From Falsiroseomonas sp046052145 (lineage in GTDB: Bacteria; Pseudomonadota; Alphaproteobacteria; Acetobacterales; Acetobacteraceae), in contig JBJOMW010000002.1 of assembly GCA_046052145.1 (NCBI GenBank), forward strand, positions 167,472 to 231,471: DNA of 64,000 bases, read 5' to 3'. Each line of letters starts with the position of its first letter. The stretch's first letter is position 1. Positions 17,297 to 26,121 of the stretch are shown in pieces. Under the pieces are notes generated by a model. It was not told the DNA's origin and searched no databases. It saw only the letters and a program-made list of their open reading frames with translations. The translations under genes were made by a program, and so were the position numbers.

Positions 17297-19945
17297 TCAG
17301 CCGCCGAGCGCGCCCCGCACCGCGGCCAGCGCCTCGGCCACCTTGTCGGCATCCGGCCCGCCGGCCTGGGCCATGTCCGGCCGCCCGCCGCCGCCCTTGC
17401 CGCCGACGGCCGCCGCCGCGGCGCGCACCAGCGCAACCGCATCCGCCTTGCCCTTCGCGGCCTCGCCGAGGCCGGCCACGATGCTCGCCTTGCCGCCTTC
17501 GGTGCTGACCAGCACCGCGACATCGGCAGCACCCCCCTGCAGGATCGCCTCGGCAAGCCCCTTCAGGTCGCGGCCCGGCACTTCGCCCACATCGCGGAGC
17601 GCCACGCGCAGCCCGCCGATCGTCTCGACCTCTGCCCCGGCGCCACCAGTGGCCAGCTTCTTCCGCAGATCCGCCACGTCGCGTTCCAGCTTGCGGCGTT
17701 CCTCAACCAGGGCGGTCAGCCGCTCCGCCAGCTCGCTCGGTCGCACCTTGAGCAGCGCGGCCGCCTCATTCAGCTGGCGGTCGCGTTCCTCGATGACCTT
17801 CAGCGCGGCCTGGCCGGTCACCGCTTCCACGCGGCGCACGCCGGCGCTGACGGCACCCTCGGCGACGATTCGGAACAGGCCGATATCGCCGGTCCGGCGC
17901 ACATGCGTGCCGCCGCAGAGTTCCAGTGAATAGACGCCGTGCTTCTCGGTCGCAGCCGCGTCATGGCCCATGCCGACGACGCGCACCTCCTCGCCATACT
18001 TCTCGCCGAACAGCGCCATGGCGCCGGCCGCCACCGCTTGCTCAGGCGTCATCAGGCGGGTCACCACCTCGGCATTCTCGCGGATTCGGGCATTCACCTC
18101 GGCCTCGACCCAGGCGAGTTCCTCATCCGACATCGGCGCATTGTGAGAGACGTCGAAGCGCAGCCGGTCCGGCGCGTTCAGCGAGCCCTTCTGGGCGACA
18201 TGCGTCCCCAGGCGGCGACGCAGCGCTTCATGCAGCAGGTGCGTCGCGGAGTGATGCGCGCGGATCGCGCCGCGGCGACTGTGGTCCACCTCCGCCTGCA
18301 CCGCGAGCCCGACCTTCGCCTCGCCATGCACGACCGTGCCGAAATGGACGAACAACTCGCCGAGCTTCTTCTGCGTGTCGCGGATCTCGATCCGGCAGGC
18401 ATCGCCGGCCGAAATCACGCCCGTATCGCCCACCTGACCGCCGGATTCGGCGTAGAAGGGCGTCTGGTTCAGCACCACCGCGACCTCGGCGCCGACCGGC
18501 GCGCTGTCCACCACCGCGCCATCGCGGACGATCGCGACAATCGCGCCCTCCGCGGTCTCGGTCGAGTAGCCCAGGAACTCGCTGGCGCCGACCTTCTCCT
18601 TCAGGTCGAACCAGAGGGTTTCCGTCGCCGCCTCGCCACTGCCGGCCCAGGCAGCGCGGGCGCGCTTCTTCTGCTCGGCCATCGCGGCTTCGAAGCCGGC
18701 GGTGTCCACCGTCTTACCCTCGCCACGCAGCGCGTCCTGCGTCAGGTCCAGCGGGAAGCCGTAGGTGTCGTAGAGGCGGAAGGCGACATCGCCGGGCAGC
18801 ACGCCACGCTCGCCGAGCTTGCCCGTCTCCTCCGCCAGCAGGCCGAGGCCGCGCTCCAGCAGGTTGCGGAACTTCGTCTCCTCTAGCCGCAGCGTCTCCA
18901 CCACCAGCGCCTCGGCACGCAGGATCTCGGGATAGGCCGCGCCCATCTGGCGGGTGAGCGCGGGCACCAAGCGGTGCAGCAGCGGCTCGCGCGCGCCCAT
19001 CATATGGGCGTGGCGCATGGCGCGACGCAGGATACGGCGCAGCACATAGCCGCGGCCCTCGTTCGACGGCAGCACGCCATCGGCCATCAGGAAGGTGCCG
19101 GCGCGCAGATGGTCGGCGACAACGCGGTGGCTGGCGCGGAAGGGCCCGTCCGGATCCTGGCCGGTGGCTTCCGCGCTCGCCAGGATCAGCGCGCGCATCG
19201 TGTCCGTGTCGTAGTTGTCGTGCTTGCCCTGCAGGATGGCGGCGAAGCGCTCGAGCCCCATGCCGGTGTCGATGGACGGCCGCGGCAGGGCCACGCGGGT
19301 GCCGGGCGGGCCTTCCTCATACTGCATGAAGACCAGGTTCCAGATCTCGATGAACCGGTCGCCATCCTGGTCTTCGGAGCCCGGCGGGCCGCCCGCGACC
19401 TTGTCGCCATGGTCGAAGAAGATCTCGGAACAGGGGCCGCAGGGGCCGGTGTCGCCCATGCGCCAGAAATTGTCGCTGGTCGGGATGCGGATGATGCGGC
19501 TGTCGGGGATGCCGGCGACCTTCTTCCAGAAGACCGGTGCTTCCTCATCCTCGGAATAGACGGTGACCAGCAGGCGGTCCTTCGGCAGGCCGAAATCCTT
19601 GGTCAGCAGCTCCCAGGCATGAGCGATGGCCTGATCCTTGAAGTAGTCGCCGAAGCTGAAATTCCCCAGCATCTCGAAGAAGGTGTGGTGGCGCGCGGTG
19701 TAGCCGACATTGTCGAGGTCGTTGTGCTTGCCGCCCGCGCGGACACACTTCTGCGCCGTGGTGGCGCGGACATAGCCGCGCTTCTCCTGGCCGGTGAAGA
19801 CGTTCTTGAACTGCACCATGCCGGAATTGGCAAACATCAGCGTCGGGTCGTTGCGGGGGACCAGCGGCGAGCTTTCGACCACCTCATGCCCGTTGCGGCG
19901 GAAGTAATCGAGGAAGGTCGCGCGGATGTCGTTGCTGCTGGTCAT
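17297..19945 (-). CDS. alaS: Alanyl-tRNA synthetase
   Basis: An 882-residue class II synthetase of the usual bacterial length. The N-terminal catalytic domain contains SSPLVPRNDPTLMFANSGMVQFK and the KCVRAGGKHNDL segment. The editing domain has the zinc site HHSATHLLHEAL with downstream LCGGTHVRRTGDIG. A C-terminal oligomerisation / C-Ala domain with a coiled stretch (LVEERRKLERDVADLRKKL, about residues 715-735) and a Gly-rich end follows. The ATG at 19945 gives the canonical N-terminus (DIRATFLDYFRRNGHEVV). Confidence 0.98.
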   Translation of the reverse strand: MTSSNDIRATFLDYFRRNGHEVVESSPLVPRNDPTLMFANSGMVQFKNVFTGQEKRGYVRATTAQKCVRAGGKHNDLDNVGYTARHHTFFEMLGNFSFGDYFKDQAIAHAWELLTKDFGLPKDRLLVTVYSEDEEAPVFWKKVAGIPDSRIIRIPTSDNFWRMGDTGPCGPCSEIFFDHGDKVAGGPPGSEDQDGDRFIEIWNLVFMQYEEGPPGTRVALPRPSIDTGMGLERFAAILQGKHDNYDTDTMRALILASAEATGQDPDGPFRASHRVVADHLRAGTFLMADGVLPSNEGRGYVLRRILRRAMRHAHMMGAREPLLHRLVPALTRQMGAAYPEILRAEALVVETLRLEETKFRNLLERGLGLLAEETGKLGERGVLPGDVAFRLYDTYGFPLDLTQDALRGEGKTVDTAGFEAAMAEQKKRARAAWAGSGEAATETLWFDLKEKVGASEFLGYSTETAEGAIVAIVRDGAVVDSAPVGAEVAVVLNQTPFYAESGGQVGDTGVISAGDACRIEIRDTQKKLGELFVHFGTVVHGEAKVGLAVQAEVDHSRRGAIRAHHSATHLLHEALRRRLGTHVAQKGSLNAPDRLRFDVSHNAPMSDEELAWVEAEVNARIRENAEVVTRLMTPEQAVAAGAMALFGEKYGEEVRVVGMGHDAAATEKHGVYSLELCGGTHVRRTGDIGLFRIVAEGAVSAGVRRVEAVTGQAALKVIEERDRQLNEAAALLKVRPSELAERLTALVEERRKLERDVADLRKKLATGGAGAEVETIGGLRVALRDVGEVPGRDLKGLAEAILQGGAADVAVLVSTEGGKASIVAGLGEAAKGKADAVALVRAAAAAVGGKGGGGRPDMAQAGGPDADKVAEALAAVRGALGG

Positions 19946-20140
19946 GGCCTGCTATGCCGTTGGTCTTGCCCGGGGAAAAAGCCGCCTGCTCTAGCGCGAG
20001 GACCCCGCCCCGTCGAGGGCCACCCGGCCACCCCCTGCCCCGGAACCCGCCTCCCCCGGGACCGTTGGCTGCCGGAGGCCGCGGCCTTGCCGTGGCCCGG
20101 GACCACCCGAGCGGACCACCCAGCGGAAGGGACTGCCAGC

Positions 20141-20677
20141 ATGGCCGAGGACTTCAAGTCGCTGATGGGCGAGCTGATCCAGGACGCCTACAGCGCCGAG
20201 ACCCAATTGCTCGAGGCGCTGCCAGATATGGCTGACGCCGCCACCACGCCCGCCCTGAAACAGGCCTTCCAGGAGCACCTCCAGGTCACCCAACGCCAGG
20301 TCGAGCGGCTGGAGCGCGTGGCCGAGATGGTGGGCTGCGACCCGGATGGCGAGGATTGCGAGGCCATGGAGGGCCTGGTCGCCGAAGCGGAGGAGATCGT
20401 TGACGAGCATGAGGAAGGCCCGGTGCGCGACGCCGCGCTGATCTCTGCCGCCCAGAAGGTCGAGCATTACGAGATCGCGACCTACGGCACGCTCGCCGCC
20501 ATGGCCAAGGCCTGTGGGCTGCAAGACGCCGCCCACCTGCTCGTCCAATCCCTCAAGGAGGAGAAGGATACGGACGCGTTGCTGACCGAGGTCGCTGAGC
20601 AGCAGGTGAACCCGGCCGCGCTGCGAGCCGCCGCCGCCAACGACCCCAAGGCCCAGAAGAAGGGTAGCGCCGCCTGA
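20141..20677 (+). CDS. YciF-like ferritin-like protein (DUF892)
   Basis: A 178-residue helical protein of the YciF/DUF892 ferritin-like group, usually linked to stress responses. Recognisable helices are LMGELIQDAYSAETQLLEAL, PALKQAFQEHLQVTQRQVER, and EHYEIATYGTLAAMAKACG, which carry the Glu/His metal-ligand pattern of the fold. The ATG at 20141 has GGAAGGGA upstream. The frame continues upstream into the alaS antisense and is not coding there. Divergent from alaS across 195 bp. Confidence 0.88.
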   Translation: MAEDFKSLMGELIQDAYSAETQLLEALPDMADAATTPALKQAFQEHLQVTQRQVERLERVAEMVGCDPDGEDCEAMEGLVAEAEEIVDEHEEGPVRDAALISAAQKVEHYEIATYGTLAAMAKACGLQDAAHLLVQSLKEEKDTDALLTEVAEQQVNPAALRAAAANDPKAQKKGSAA

Positions 20678-20716
20678 AACGCCTCTCCCCGGCCCAAGAA
20701 TGGCCGGCCGATCGGA

Positions 20717-21139
20717 TCAGAACCGCCCGGGCGGCGGGCTGCGCCTGCCGGCAGCGGTCCCGGCCGCGTCGTCAATCGCACGCTGCTCCGCGGCGCGGCG
20801 CGTGCGGCGGATGGCATCGCGCCGCGCACGCAGCAGCGCCTCCAGCGCCTCAGCCTCTGCGCCCGCAGCGGCAAGAGCGGCGCGCGCGACCTCGGTGGCC
20901 GCCTCGGCCCTGCGGACCCCATCCGTGGCCTCCGCCCGCGCGGCCTGCGCGGCCGGCAACCAGGCGGCGTAGTCGGCCGGCAGAGCTGCCATTTCCGCAT
21001 CGAGCGCCGCCTCTGTCCGCGCCGCGCGCTCAGCCGCTACGGCACGGCTCGCCTCGGCCCCGGCAAAGGCCAGCCGCGCCTGGTCGGTTTCGAACGCCCG
21101 GAGCCGGGCCAGAGCGAGAAGCGGATCACGCCGGGGCAT
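20717..21139 (-). CDS. fliJ: FliJ-like flagellar export chaperone
   Basis: A 140-residue, almost wholly helical coiled-coil protein (ARLRAFETDQARLAFAGAEA through EALEALLRARRDAIRRTRRA). Sequence alone is only FliJ-like, but it overlaps the fliI end by 14 nt, has AGAGG 7 nt before its ATG at 21139, and matches FliJ in length. FliJ binds the FliI ring in the flagellar type III export apparatus. A longer frame to 21718 lies inside fliI and is spurious. Confidence 0.75.
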   Translation of the reverse strand: MPRRDPLLALARLRAFETDQARLAFAGAEASRAVAAERAARTEAALDAEMAALPADYAAWLPAAQAARAEATDGVRRAEAATEVARAALAAAGAEAEALEALLRARRDAIRRTRRAAEQRAIDDAAGTAAGRRSPPPGRF

Positions 21140-22502
21140 CGAGCACCTCTGCCAGCGCGGCAAAAGCCTCATCGAGCGGCGTGGCCTCTCCCTTGCCCTG
21201 CGCCAGCAGCGCCTCGATCCGCGGTCCGAGGCGCAGCGCCGCATCCACCTCCCGGTCGGTGCCGGGCCGATAGGCGCCAAGCCGCACCAGCTCCGCCATC
21301 TCCGCCTGCAGCGCCAGGACCCGGCGCGCGCGCAAGGCCAGCTCCCGCTGCGGCGGATCGAGCACACCGGGCACGGTGCGCGACAGGCTGCGCAGCACAT
21401 CGACGGCCGGAAAGCGGCCCCGCTCGGCGATGGCCCGATCCAGCACGACATGCCCGTCCAGCACGCCGCGCACCGCATCCGCCACGGGCTCGTCATGGTC
21501 ATCCCCCTCGACCAGCACGGTCGCAACCAGGGTGATGGAGCCGCCACACTCCTCCGCCCCCGGCCCCGCGCGTTCCAGCAGCCGCGGCAGCTCGGCGAAC
21601 ACCGAGGGCGGGTGGCCGCGGGTGGCCGGCGGCTCCCCGGCCGCCAGGCCGATCTCGCGGCAAGCGAGCGCGAAGCGCGTGACGGAATCGAGCAGCAACA
21701 GCACGCGCTGCCCGGCATCGCGGAAGGCCTCGGCGACCGTCATGGCCGCCAGCGCTGCCTCCCGCCGGAGCGGCGCCGGCGCATCGGAGGTGGCGCAAAC
21801 GACGACGCTGCGCCCGAGGCGCTCGGGGCCGAGATCATCCTCGACGAATTCGCGCAGCTCCCGCCCCCGCTCACCGATGAGGCCGAGGACCGCGACATCG
21901 AAGCCCGGCGCCCCGGCGAGCATCGCCAGCAGCGTGGACTTGCCGACGCCCGACCCGGCGAAGAGACCGATGCGCTGGCCTTCGCGCAGCGTGCAGAACA
22001 GGTCGAGCGCCCGCACACCCAGGCCGATGCGGGGTCCAAGACGGGCGCGGCGCCCGGCCTCCGGCGGGTCGGCCAGCACAGGCCGGGCGGGCGCGGCAGG
22101 CGGGATGGGCCCAAGCCCATCGAGGGGCGCGCCAAGCGGGTCCACCACGCGGCCGAGCCAGGCGGGCCCCGGAGCCAGCCGCGCCGGCCCGATCAGGCTG
22201 AGCGGCGCACCGGCCCGCAAGCCAGGCGTGCGGTTGAGCGCCAGGGCGCGGGCGGAGTCGGGCCCGACGGCCACCACCTCCGCCAGCCCGTCGGCGGCAG
22301 CGACGCGATCGCCGATGGCCGGCGGGGGGCGCAGCCCCTCGATCTCAAGTCCCAAGGGTCCGGCGCTTCGGATTCTACCCTCTGAGACGCATAATCTCAC
22401 ATTATCGTACAATCTTTGCGCTACCTGGATACGGCCCATGAGGTGTGCCGTTAAGCTTTTTGCAACCAATGTCTCCCGATTGAGATTTGTTAACTCCTTC
22501 AT
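21126..22502 (-). CDS. fliI: Flagellar export ATPase FliI
   Basis: An ATPase of up to 458 residues that powers flagellar protein export. It has a Walker A GLFAGSGVGKSTLL, the LIGERGRELREF catalytic region, Walker B VLLLLDSVTRFA and the ALACREIGLAAGEPPATRGHPPSVF family signature split across neighbouring segments. The start is uncertain: ATG 22502 gives a leader of unusual A+T-rich codons; ATG 22439 (437 residues) and GTG 22400 are alternatives. The base composition changes sharply at about 22370, suggesting that part of the leader is really promoter. Divergent from ctrA and coupled to fliJ. Confidence 0.9.
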   Translation of the reverse strand: MKELTNLNRETLVAKSLTAHLMGRIQVAQRLYDNVRLCVSEGRIRSAGPLGLEIEGLRPPPAIGDRVAAADGLAEVVAVGPDSARALALNRTPGLRAGAPLSLIGPARLAPGPAWLGRVVDPLGAPLDGLGPIPPAAPARPVLADPPEAGRRARLGPRIGLGVRALDLFCTLREGQRIGLFAGSGVGKSTLLAMLAGAPGFDVAVLGLIGERGRELREFVEDDLGPERLGRSVVVCATSDAPAPLRREAALAAMTVAEAFRDAGQRVLLLLDSVTRFALACREIGLAAGEPPATRGHPPSVFAELPRLLERAGPGAEECGGSITLVATVLVEGDDHDEPVADAVRGVLDGHVVLDRAIAERGRFPAVDVLRSLSRTVPGVLDPPQRELALRARRVLALQAEMAELVRLGAYRPGTDREVDAALRLGPRIEALLAQGKGEATPLDEAFAALAEVLDAPA

Positions 22503-22583
22503 ACGAATTTTCTCATGAAAAAAGGCTTTCATTCGGTACAGGAAATGATATCTCTGCACGCACAGGATGTGGGAGTGCCAGAA
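22380..22583. promoter_or_regulatory. A+T-rich divergent ctrA / fliI control region
   Basis: About 200 bp with much lower G+C than any neighbour, lying between ctrA and the conserved part of fliI. It includes the palindrome GTTAAC at 22489-22494, a half-site form of the CtrA box (TTAA-N7-TTAAC), and TTAAGCTTTTTGCAA at 22451-22465, whose second half is poor. CtrA autoregulation and control of fliI are plausible but the boxes are imperfect. Confidence 0.45.
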
Positions 22584-23306
22584 ATGCGTATCCTTTTGGT
22601 TGAAGACGACAAGATTGTCGCCCGCGGTATCACTCTCGCGCTCAAAGCCGCGGCAATGATCGTCGACACATCCGATACGGGTGAGGAAGCGCTGGAGCTG
22701 GCTCGCCTCTACGATTACGACATCGTGGTGCTCGATCTGATGCTCCCCGACATGGAGGGCTACGAGGTCGTCCGCCGGCTCCGTGCCGCCCGGATCGAGA
22801 CGCCGGTGCTGATCCTCTCTGGCGTGAACCGCCCGCAGGCCAAGGTCCGCGGCTTCGGCATGGGCGCGGATGACTACATCACCAAGCCCTTCGACCAGAG
22901 CGAGCTGGTGGCGCGCATCCAGGCCATCGTCCGCCGCGCCAAGGGCTTCAGCCAGCCCACCCTGACGGTCGGCCCGCTCACCCTCAACCTCGGCTCGCGC
23001 GAAGTGCTGGTCGAAGGGCGGAACGTCCACCTGACCGGCAAGGAATATGCCGTGCTGGAACTGCTGACGCTGCGGAAGGGCGTGGTCCTCACCAAGGAGG
23101 CCTTCCTGAACCACCTTTACGGCGGCATGGATGAGCCGGAGGTGAAGATCATCGACGTCTTCATCTGCAAGCTGCGCAAGAAGCTCGCCCAGGCCGGGGC
23201 TGCCGACGTCATCGGCACCGTTTGGGGCCGCGGCTATGTGCTGCGCGACCCGATGGCCGGCGCACGCATCAGCCTGCCCGCGGAAGCCGCCCGCGCCGTC
23301 GCCTGA
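22584..23306 (+). CDS. ctrA: Cell-cycle response regulator CtrA
   Basis: A 240-residue OmpR-class regulator controlling cell cycle, motility or flagellar genes depending on the alphaproteobacterium. The receiver has D8/D9, phospho-acceptor D51 (VVLDLMLPDMEGYE) and the CtrA-specific LARLYDYDIVVLDL. The wHTH spans about residues 130-232 (REVLVEGRNVHLTGKEYAVL through DVIGTVWGRGYVLRDP). The ATG at 22584 has GGGAG 8 nt upstream. An upstream in-frame ATG at 22515 would add 23 atypical residues. Its phosphotransferase ChpT is at 43.97 kb; CckA is not in the window. Confidence 0.95.
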   Translation: MRILLVEDDKIVARGITLALKAAAMIVDTSDTGEEALELARLYDYDIVVLDLMLPDMEGYEVVRRLRAARIETPVLILSGVNRPQAKVRGFGMGADDYITKPFDQSELVARIQAIVRRAKGFSQPTLTVGPLTLNLGSREVLVEGRNVHLTGKEYAVLELLTLRKGVVLTKEAFLNHLYGGMDEPEVKIIDVFICKLRKKLAQAGAADVIGTVWGRGYVLRDPMAGARISLPAEAARAVA

Positions 23307-23345
23307 CCGCGCGGCGCCCGCCCGGAAGCTACGGCGCTGGTCTCG

Positions 23346-23507
23346 GAGACCGTTTGAGAATGCCGGCGGCTGAGGGTCCGCAAGGGATTTTCAGTCCTGG
23401 CTAGGCGCCGAACGCCGCCGATGCTCGTTGCATCGGCAAGGGCGGCAACGACGCCAGGGCGGAAAAGACCCGCGGAGCCGACCCGTCCGGTGTTCTCAAA
23501 CGGTCTC
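23346..23507. repeat. 162-bp near-palindromic element
   Basis: Perfect 15-bp terminal inverted repeats GAGACCGTTTGAGAA (23346-23360) and its complement (23493-23507), and a perfect central stem GCCGATGC / GCATCGGC (23417-23424, 23430-23437). The arms between them match imperfectly, sharing TCCGC, TTTTC and CCTGGC blocks in register. It fills the gap between ctrA and the convergent flavoprotein gene and ends exactly before that gene's stop codon. No ORF inside; no clear target-site duplication. Confidence 0.75.
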
Positions 23508-24128
23508 TCAGTACAATGTCGTCCGATAGGAGTCGGGAAGTCGCGCATCCAGCGCTTCCCCGCCATGTCGCCCGGCGGTGTGCTCCGCCACCAGCGCCCC
23601 GAGCGTCGGCAGGCCGGCAGCCCGGTCCGCCCCGGCCCAAAGCCGTGATCGGATCAGCGCCTTGGCGCATTGCATGAACACGCTCTCCACCCCGATCACC
23701 AACAGCGTCGTCGGCTCCTTCCCCTCCGCCGCATGGAACGCGCGCAGCGCGGGGTCGGTGGTGATGCGCGCCTGGCCATGCACGCGCAGCGTCTCGCCGG
23801 CACCGGGCACCAGGAACAGCAGCGCCACGCGCGGGTCGTGCAGGATGTCGCGCAGCGCATCCAAGCGGTTGTTGCCGCGCCGGTCGGGCAGCATCAGCGT
23901 CTGGTCATCCGCGACCGTCACGAAGCCCGGCGCGTCGCCGCGCGGCGTCACATGGAGCCCACCCGGCCCGCTTGTCGCCAGCAGGCAGAAGGGAGAGGCC
24001 GCGATGAAGGCCCGCGTCGCCGCGCCCATCCGCGGACCCGCCTTGTTCTGCGCCACATCGGATGGCTTTCCATAAAGCGCCTCGAGCGCGGCGAGGCTGG
24101 TGACGGCATGCGGATCGGTGGCGTGCAT
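23508..24128 (-). CDS. PPOX-type FMN-dependent flavoprotein
   Basis: A 206-residue protein of the pyridoxamine 5'-phosphate oxidase-like split barrel family, subgroup of MSMEG_1061/DR2398-like proteins. Typical parts are FIAASPFCLLATSGPGGLHVTPRGD, LMLPDRRGNNRLDALRDIL, PRVALLFLVPGAGETLRVHG and the C-terminal DARLPDSYRTTLY. These bind FMN or F420 and are often assigned to general redox or stress functions; the substrate is unknown. The ATG at 24128 matches the usual family start. A longer frame to 24419 antisenses cheR and is ignored. Confidence 0.85.
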   Translation of the reverse strand: MHATDPHAVTSLAALEALYGKPSDVAQNKAGPRMGAATRAFIAASPFCLLATSGPGGLHVTPRGDAPGFVTVADDQTLMLPDRRGNNRLDALRDILHDPRVALLFLVPGAGETLRVHGQARITTDPALRAFHAAEGKEPTTLLVIGVESVFMQCAKALIRSRLWAGADRAAGLPTLGALVAEHTAGRHGGEALDARLPDSYRTTLY

Positions 24129-24190
24129 GGCGCCGAGGATGCCAGCGCGTCGGCATCGGCGCCATCCGCGCGGCGATCGCCAGCGCGCCG

Positions 24191-25009
24191 TCAGGCCGCC
24201 GCCTTGCGCGCCGCGAGGCCATAGGCGCCCCGCTCGCCCGGGATCGGCGCAAGCCGCTCGGTCAGGCCGATCACCGTCTCGGCGGCACCGAGATAGAGCA
24301 CGCCGTCGGTGGCAAGCTGCCGGGCCATCATCTCCAGCACACGCGTCTTGGTCGGCGGGTCGAAATAGATCAGCACGTTGCGGCAGAAGATCACGTCGAA
24401 ACGCCCGAGCGTCGCGCACTCGGCCAGGAGGTTCCGCTCCTCGAAGCGGACCATGGCGCGTAGCGCCGGCTTGATCCGCCAGCGCGTGCCCTCCTGCTGG
24501 AAATGCGTCATCAGCGCGCGGATCGGCAGGCCGCGCTGCACCTCGAACTGGCTGAAGCTGCCCTCCTTCGCCCGTCTCACCACATCCGCCGAGATGTCGG
24601 TCGCCAGGATATCGAGCCGCTGTGCCGCCGTGCCCAGCGTTTCCGTCGCGAGCATCGCGACCGAATAGGCCTCCTGCCCGGTCGAGCAGGCGGCCGACCA
24701 GATCCGGAGCCTATCCCCCGCACCGCGCGCGGCCAGCAGCTTCGGCAGCGCCGCGCGCAGATGCTCGAATGGCTTCCCGTCGCGGAAGAAGCTGCTCTCA
24801 TGGGTGGTCAGCGCCTCCACCACCGCGCGTTCCAGCGCCTCCTCCGGCAGGGCGCGCAGCTTCGCGCCGAGCGCGCCGAGAGAGGCGAAGCCGAAGCGCG
24901 CCAGCACCGGGCCGAGCCGGGTTTCCAGCAGATAGGATTTGTCTTCCGTCAGCACGATGCCGGCACGGCGCCGCACCAGGCCAGCGACTTCGGCGAAGCC
25001 CGGCTGCAT
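24191..25009 (-). CDS. cheR: Chemoreceptor glutamate methyltransferase CheR
   Basis: A 272-residue SAM-dependent methyltransferase that methylates glutamates of chemoreceptors. The N-terminal helical domain (residues about 1-75, LVRRRAGIVLTEDKSYLLETRL) is followed by the catalytic domain with LTTHESSFFRD, the SAM site IWSAACSTGQEAYS, the FDVIFCRNVLIYFD motif and the final LYLGAAETVIGL. The ATG at 25009 shares its A with the cheB stop (TGATG). Last gene of the che operon. Confidence 0.95.
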   Translation of the reverse strand: MQPGFAEVAGLVRRRAGIVLTEDKSYLLETRLGPVLARFGFASLGALGAKLRALPEEALERAVVEALTTHESSFFRDGKPFEHLRAALPKLLAARGAGDRLRIWSAACSTGQEAYSVAMLATETLGTAAQRLDILATDISADVVRRAKEGSFSQFEVQRGLPIRALMTHFQQEGTRWRIKPALRAMVRFEERNLLAECATLGRFDVIFCRNVLIYFDPPTKTRVLEMMARQLATDGVLYLGAAETVIGLTERLAPIPGERGAYGLAARKAAA

Positions 25010-26121
25010 CACGCAACTCCTTCCGTACAGGCGGCCAGCAGCCGCGCCGCGATTCCCTCTGGCGGCGCCAGTTGCGCGGCGAGCCCCGCCCGCGTCACCG
25101 CCCCCGGCATGCCCCAAACAACCGAACTGGCCTCGTCCTGCGCCAGCACCGCGCCGCCGGCCGCCGCCAGCGCCCTGCATCCCGCAAGCCCGTCATGACC
25201 CATGCCGGTCAGGATCGCCGCCAGCACGCGCCCGCCATAAGCCGCGACGAGGCTCCGCAGCAGCGGGTCCACCGCGGGGCGACAGAAATTCTCGGGCGGC
25301 CCGTCGGAGAGCTGCGCGACCAGCCCCCCCGGCCCGTCCTTCGCCAGCAGATGCCGGTCGCCAGGCGCTAGGTAGAGCCGCCCGGGCAATAGCGCCTCGC
25401 CATGGCGCGCCTCCGCGCAGGGCAGCCGGCCAAGCCGGTTCAGATGGTCGGCCAGCAGCGCGGTGAAGCCGGCCGGCATGTGCTGCACCACCAGCACCGG
25501 CACGGGCGGGGGGCGCGTCAGCGCGCCGACCAGCTGGGCCAGCGCCTGCGGCCCGCCTGTCGAACTGCCGATGGCAATCACGCGCGGCCGCTGCCGCGGC
25601 TCCCGCAGCGTGTTCGCAATGGCAGGTGCAGGCAAAGCAGCTGTCGCCGCCGCGGCAGATGGCCTGCGACGCATGCGCGCCCAGCCCGTCACCTTCGCGC
25701 GGAGCTCCTCACCGAAGTGCGGATCGGCCATGCCGCCTTGCGCCGCTGCGGGCTTCGGCACGTAGTCTACCGCTCCCGCGCGCAGCGCCTGCATCGTCGC
25801 CGTCGCGCCGCGCTGGCTCAACGCGCTGGCGACGATCACCTGCACGCCAGGTGCCGCGCGCAGCAGCAGCGGCAGCGCTGTCAGCCCGTCCATCACCGGC
25901 ATCTCAAGGTCGAGCAGCACGACATCCGGCCGCTCCGCCGCCGACATGGCCGAAAGCGCCTCGACCGCGCGGCGGCCATCGCCGGCTTCCGCCACCACCG
26001 CGATAGCGCCATCGCGCGCCAGCAGGCGCCGCAGCGCACCGCGTGCCACCGCGCTGTCGTCGCAGAGCATCACGCGGATCGCGGCTTCGGTGGGCCGCGA
26101 CCCCGCCAGGCCGCTCGTCAC
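25009..26121 (-). CDS. cheB: Chemotaxis methylesterase/deamidase CheB
   Basis: A 370-residue protein-glutamate methylesterase. The receiver domain (about 14-135) has phospho-acceptor D71 in LLDLEMPVMDG. After a linker, the esterase domain (about 180-365) shows the serine in AIGSSTGGPQAL, the histidine in VVQHMPAGF and the aspartate in LTGMGHDG. The GTG start at 26121 overlaps the cheY stop. Phosphorylation by the upstream CheA would activate it to reverse CheR methylation. Confidence 0.95.
   Translation of the reverse strand: MTSGLAGSRPTEAAIRVMLCDDSAVARGALRRLLARDGAIAVVAEAGDGRRAVEALSAMSAAERPDVVLLDLEMPVMDGLTALPLLLRAAPGVQVIVASALSQRGATATMQALRAGAVDYVPKPAAAQGGMADPHFGEELRAKVTGWARMRRRPSAAAATAALPAPAIANTLREPRQRPRVIAIGSSTGGPQALAQLVGALTRPPPVPVLVVQHMPAGFTALLADHLNRLGRLPCAEARHGEALLPGRLYLAPGDRHLLAKDGPGGLVAQLSDGPPENFCRPAVDPLLRSLVAAYGGRVLAAILTGMGHDGLAGCRALAAAGGAVLAQDEASSVVWGMPGAVTRAGLAAQLAPPEGIAARLLAACTEGVA

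Noticed and set aside
22515..22583. N-terminal 23-residue extension of CtrA
   Set aside because: CtrA homologues begin at MRILLVEDD, and the GGGAG before 22584 is well placed.
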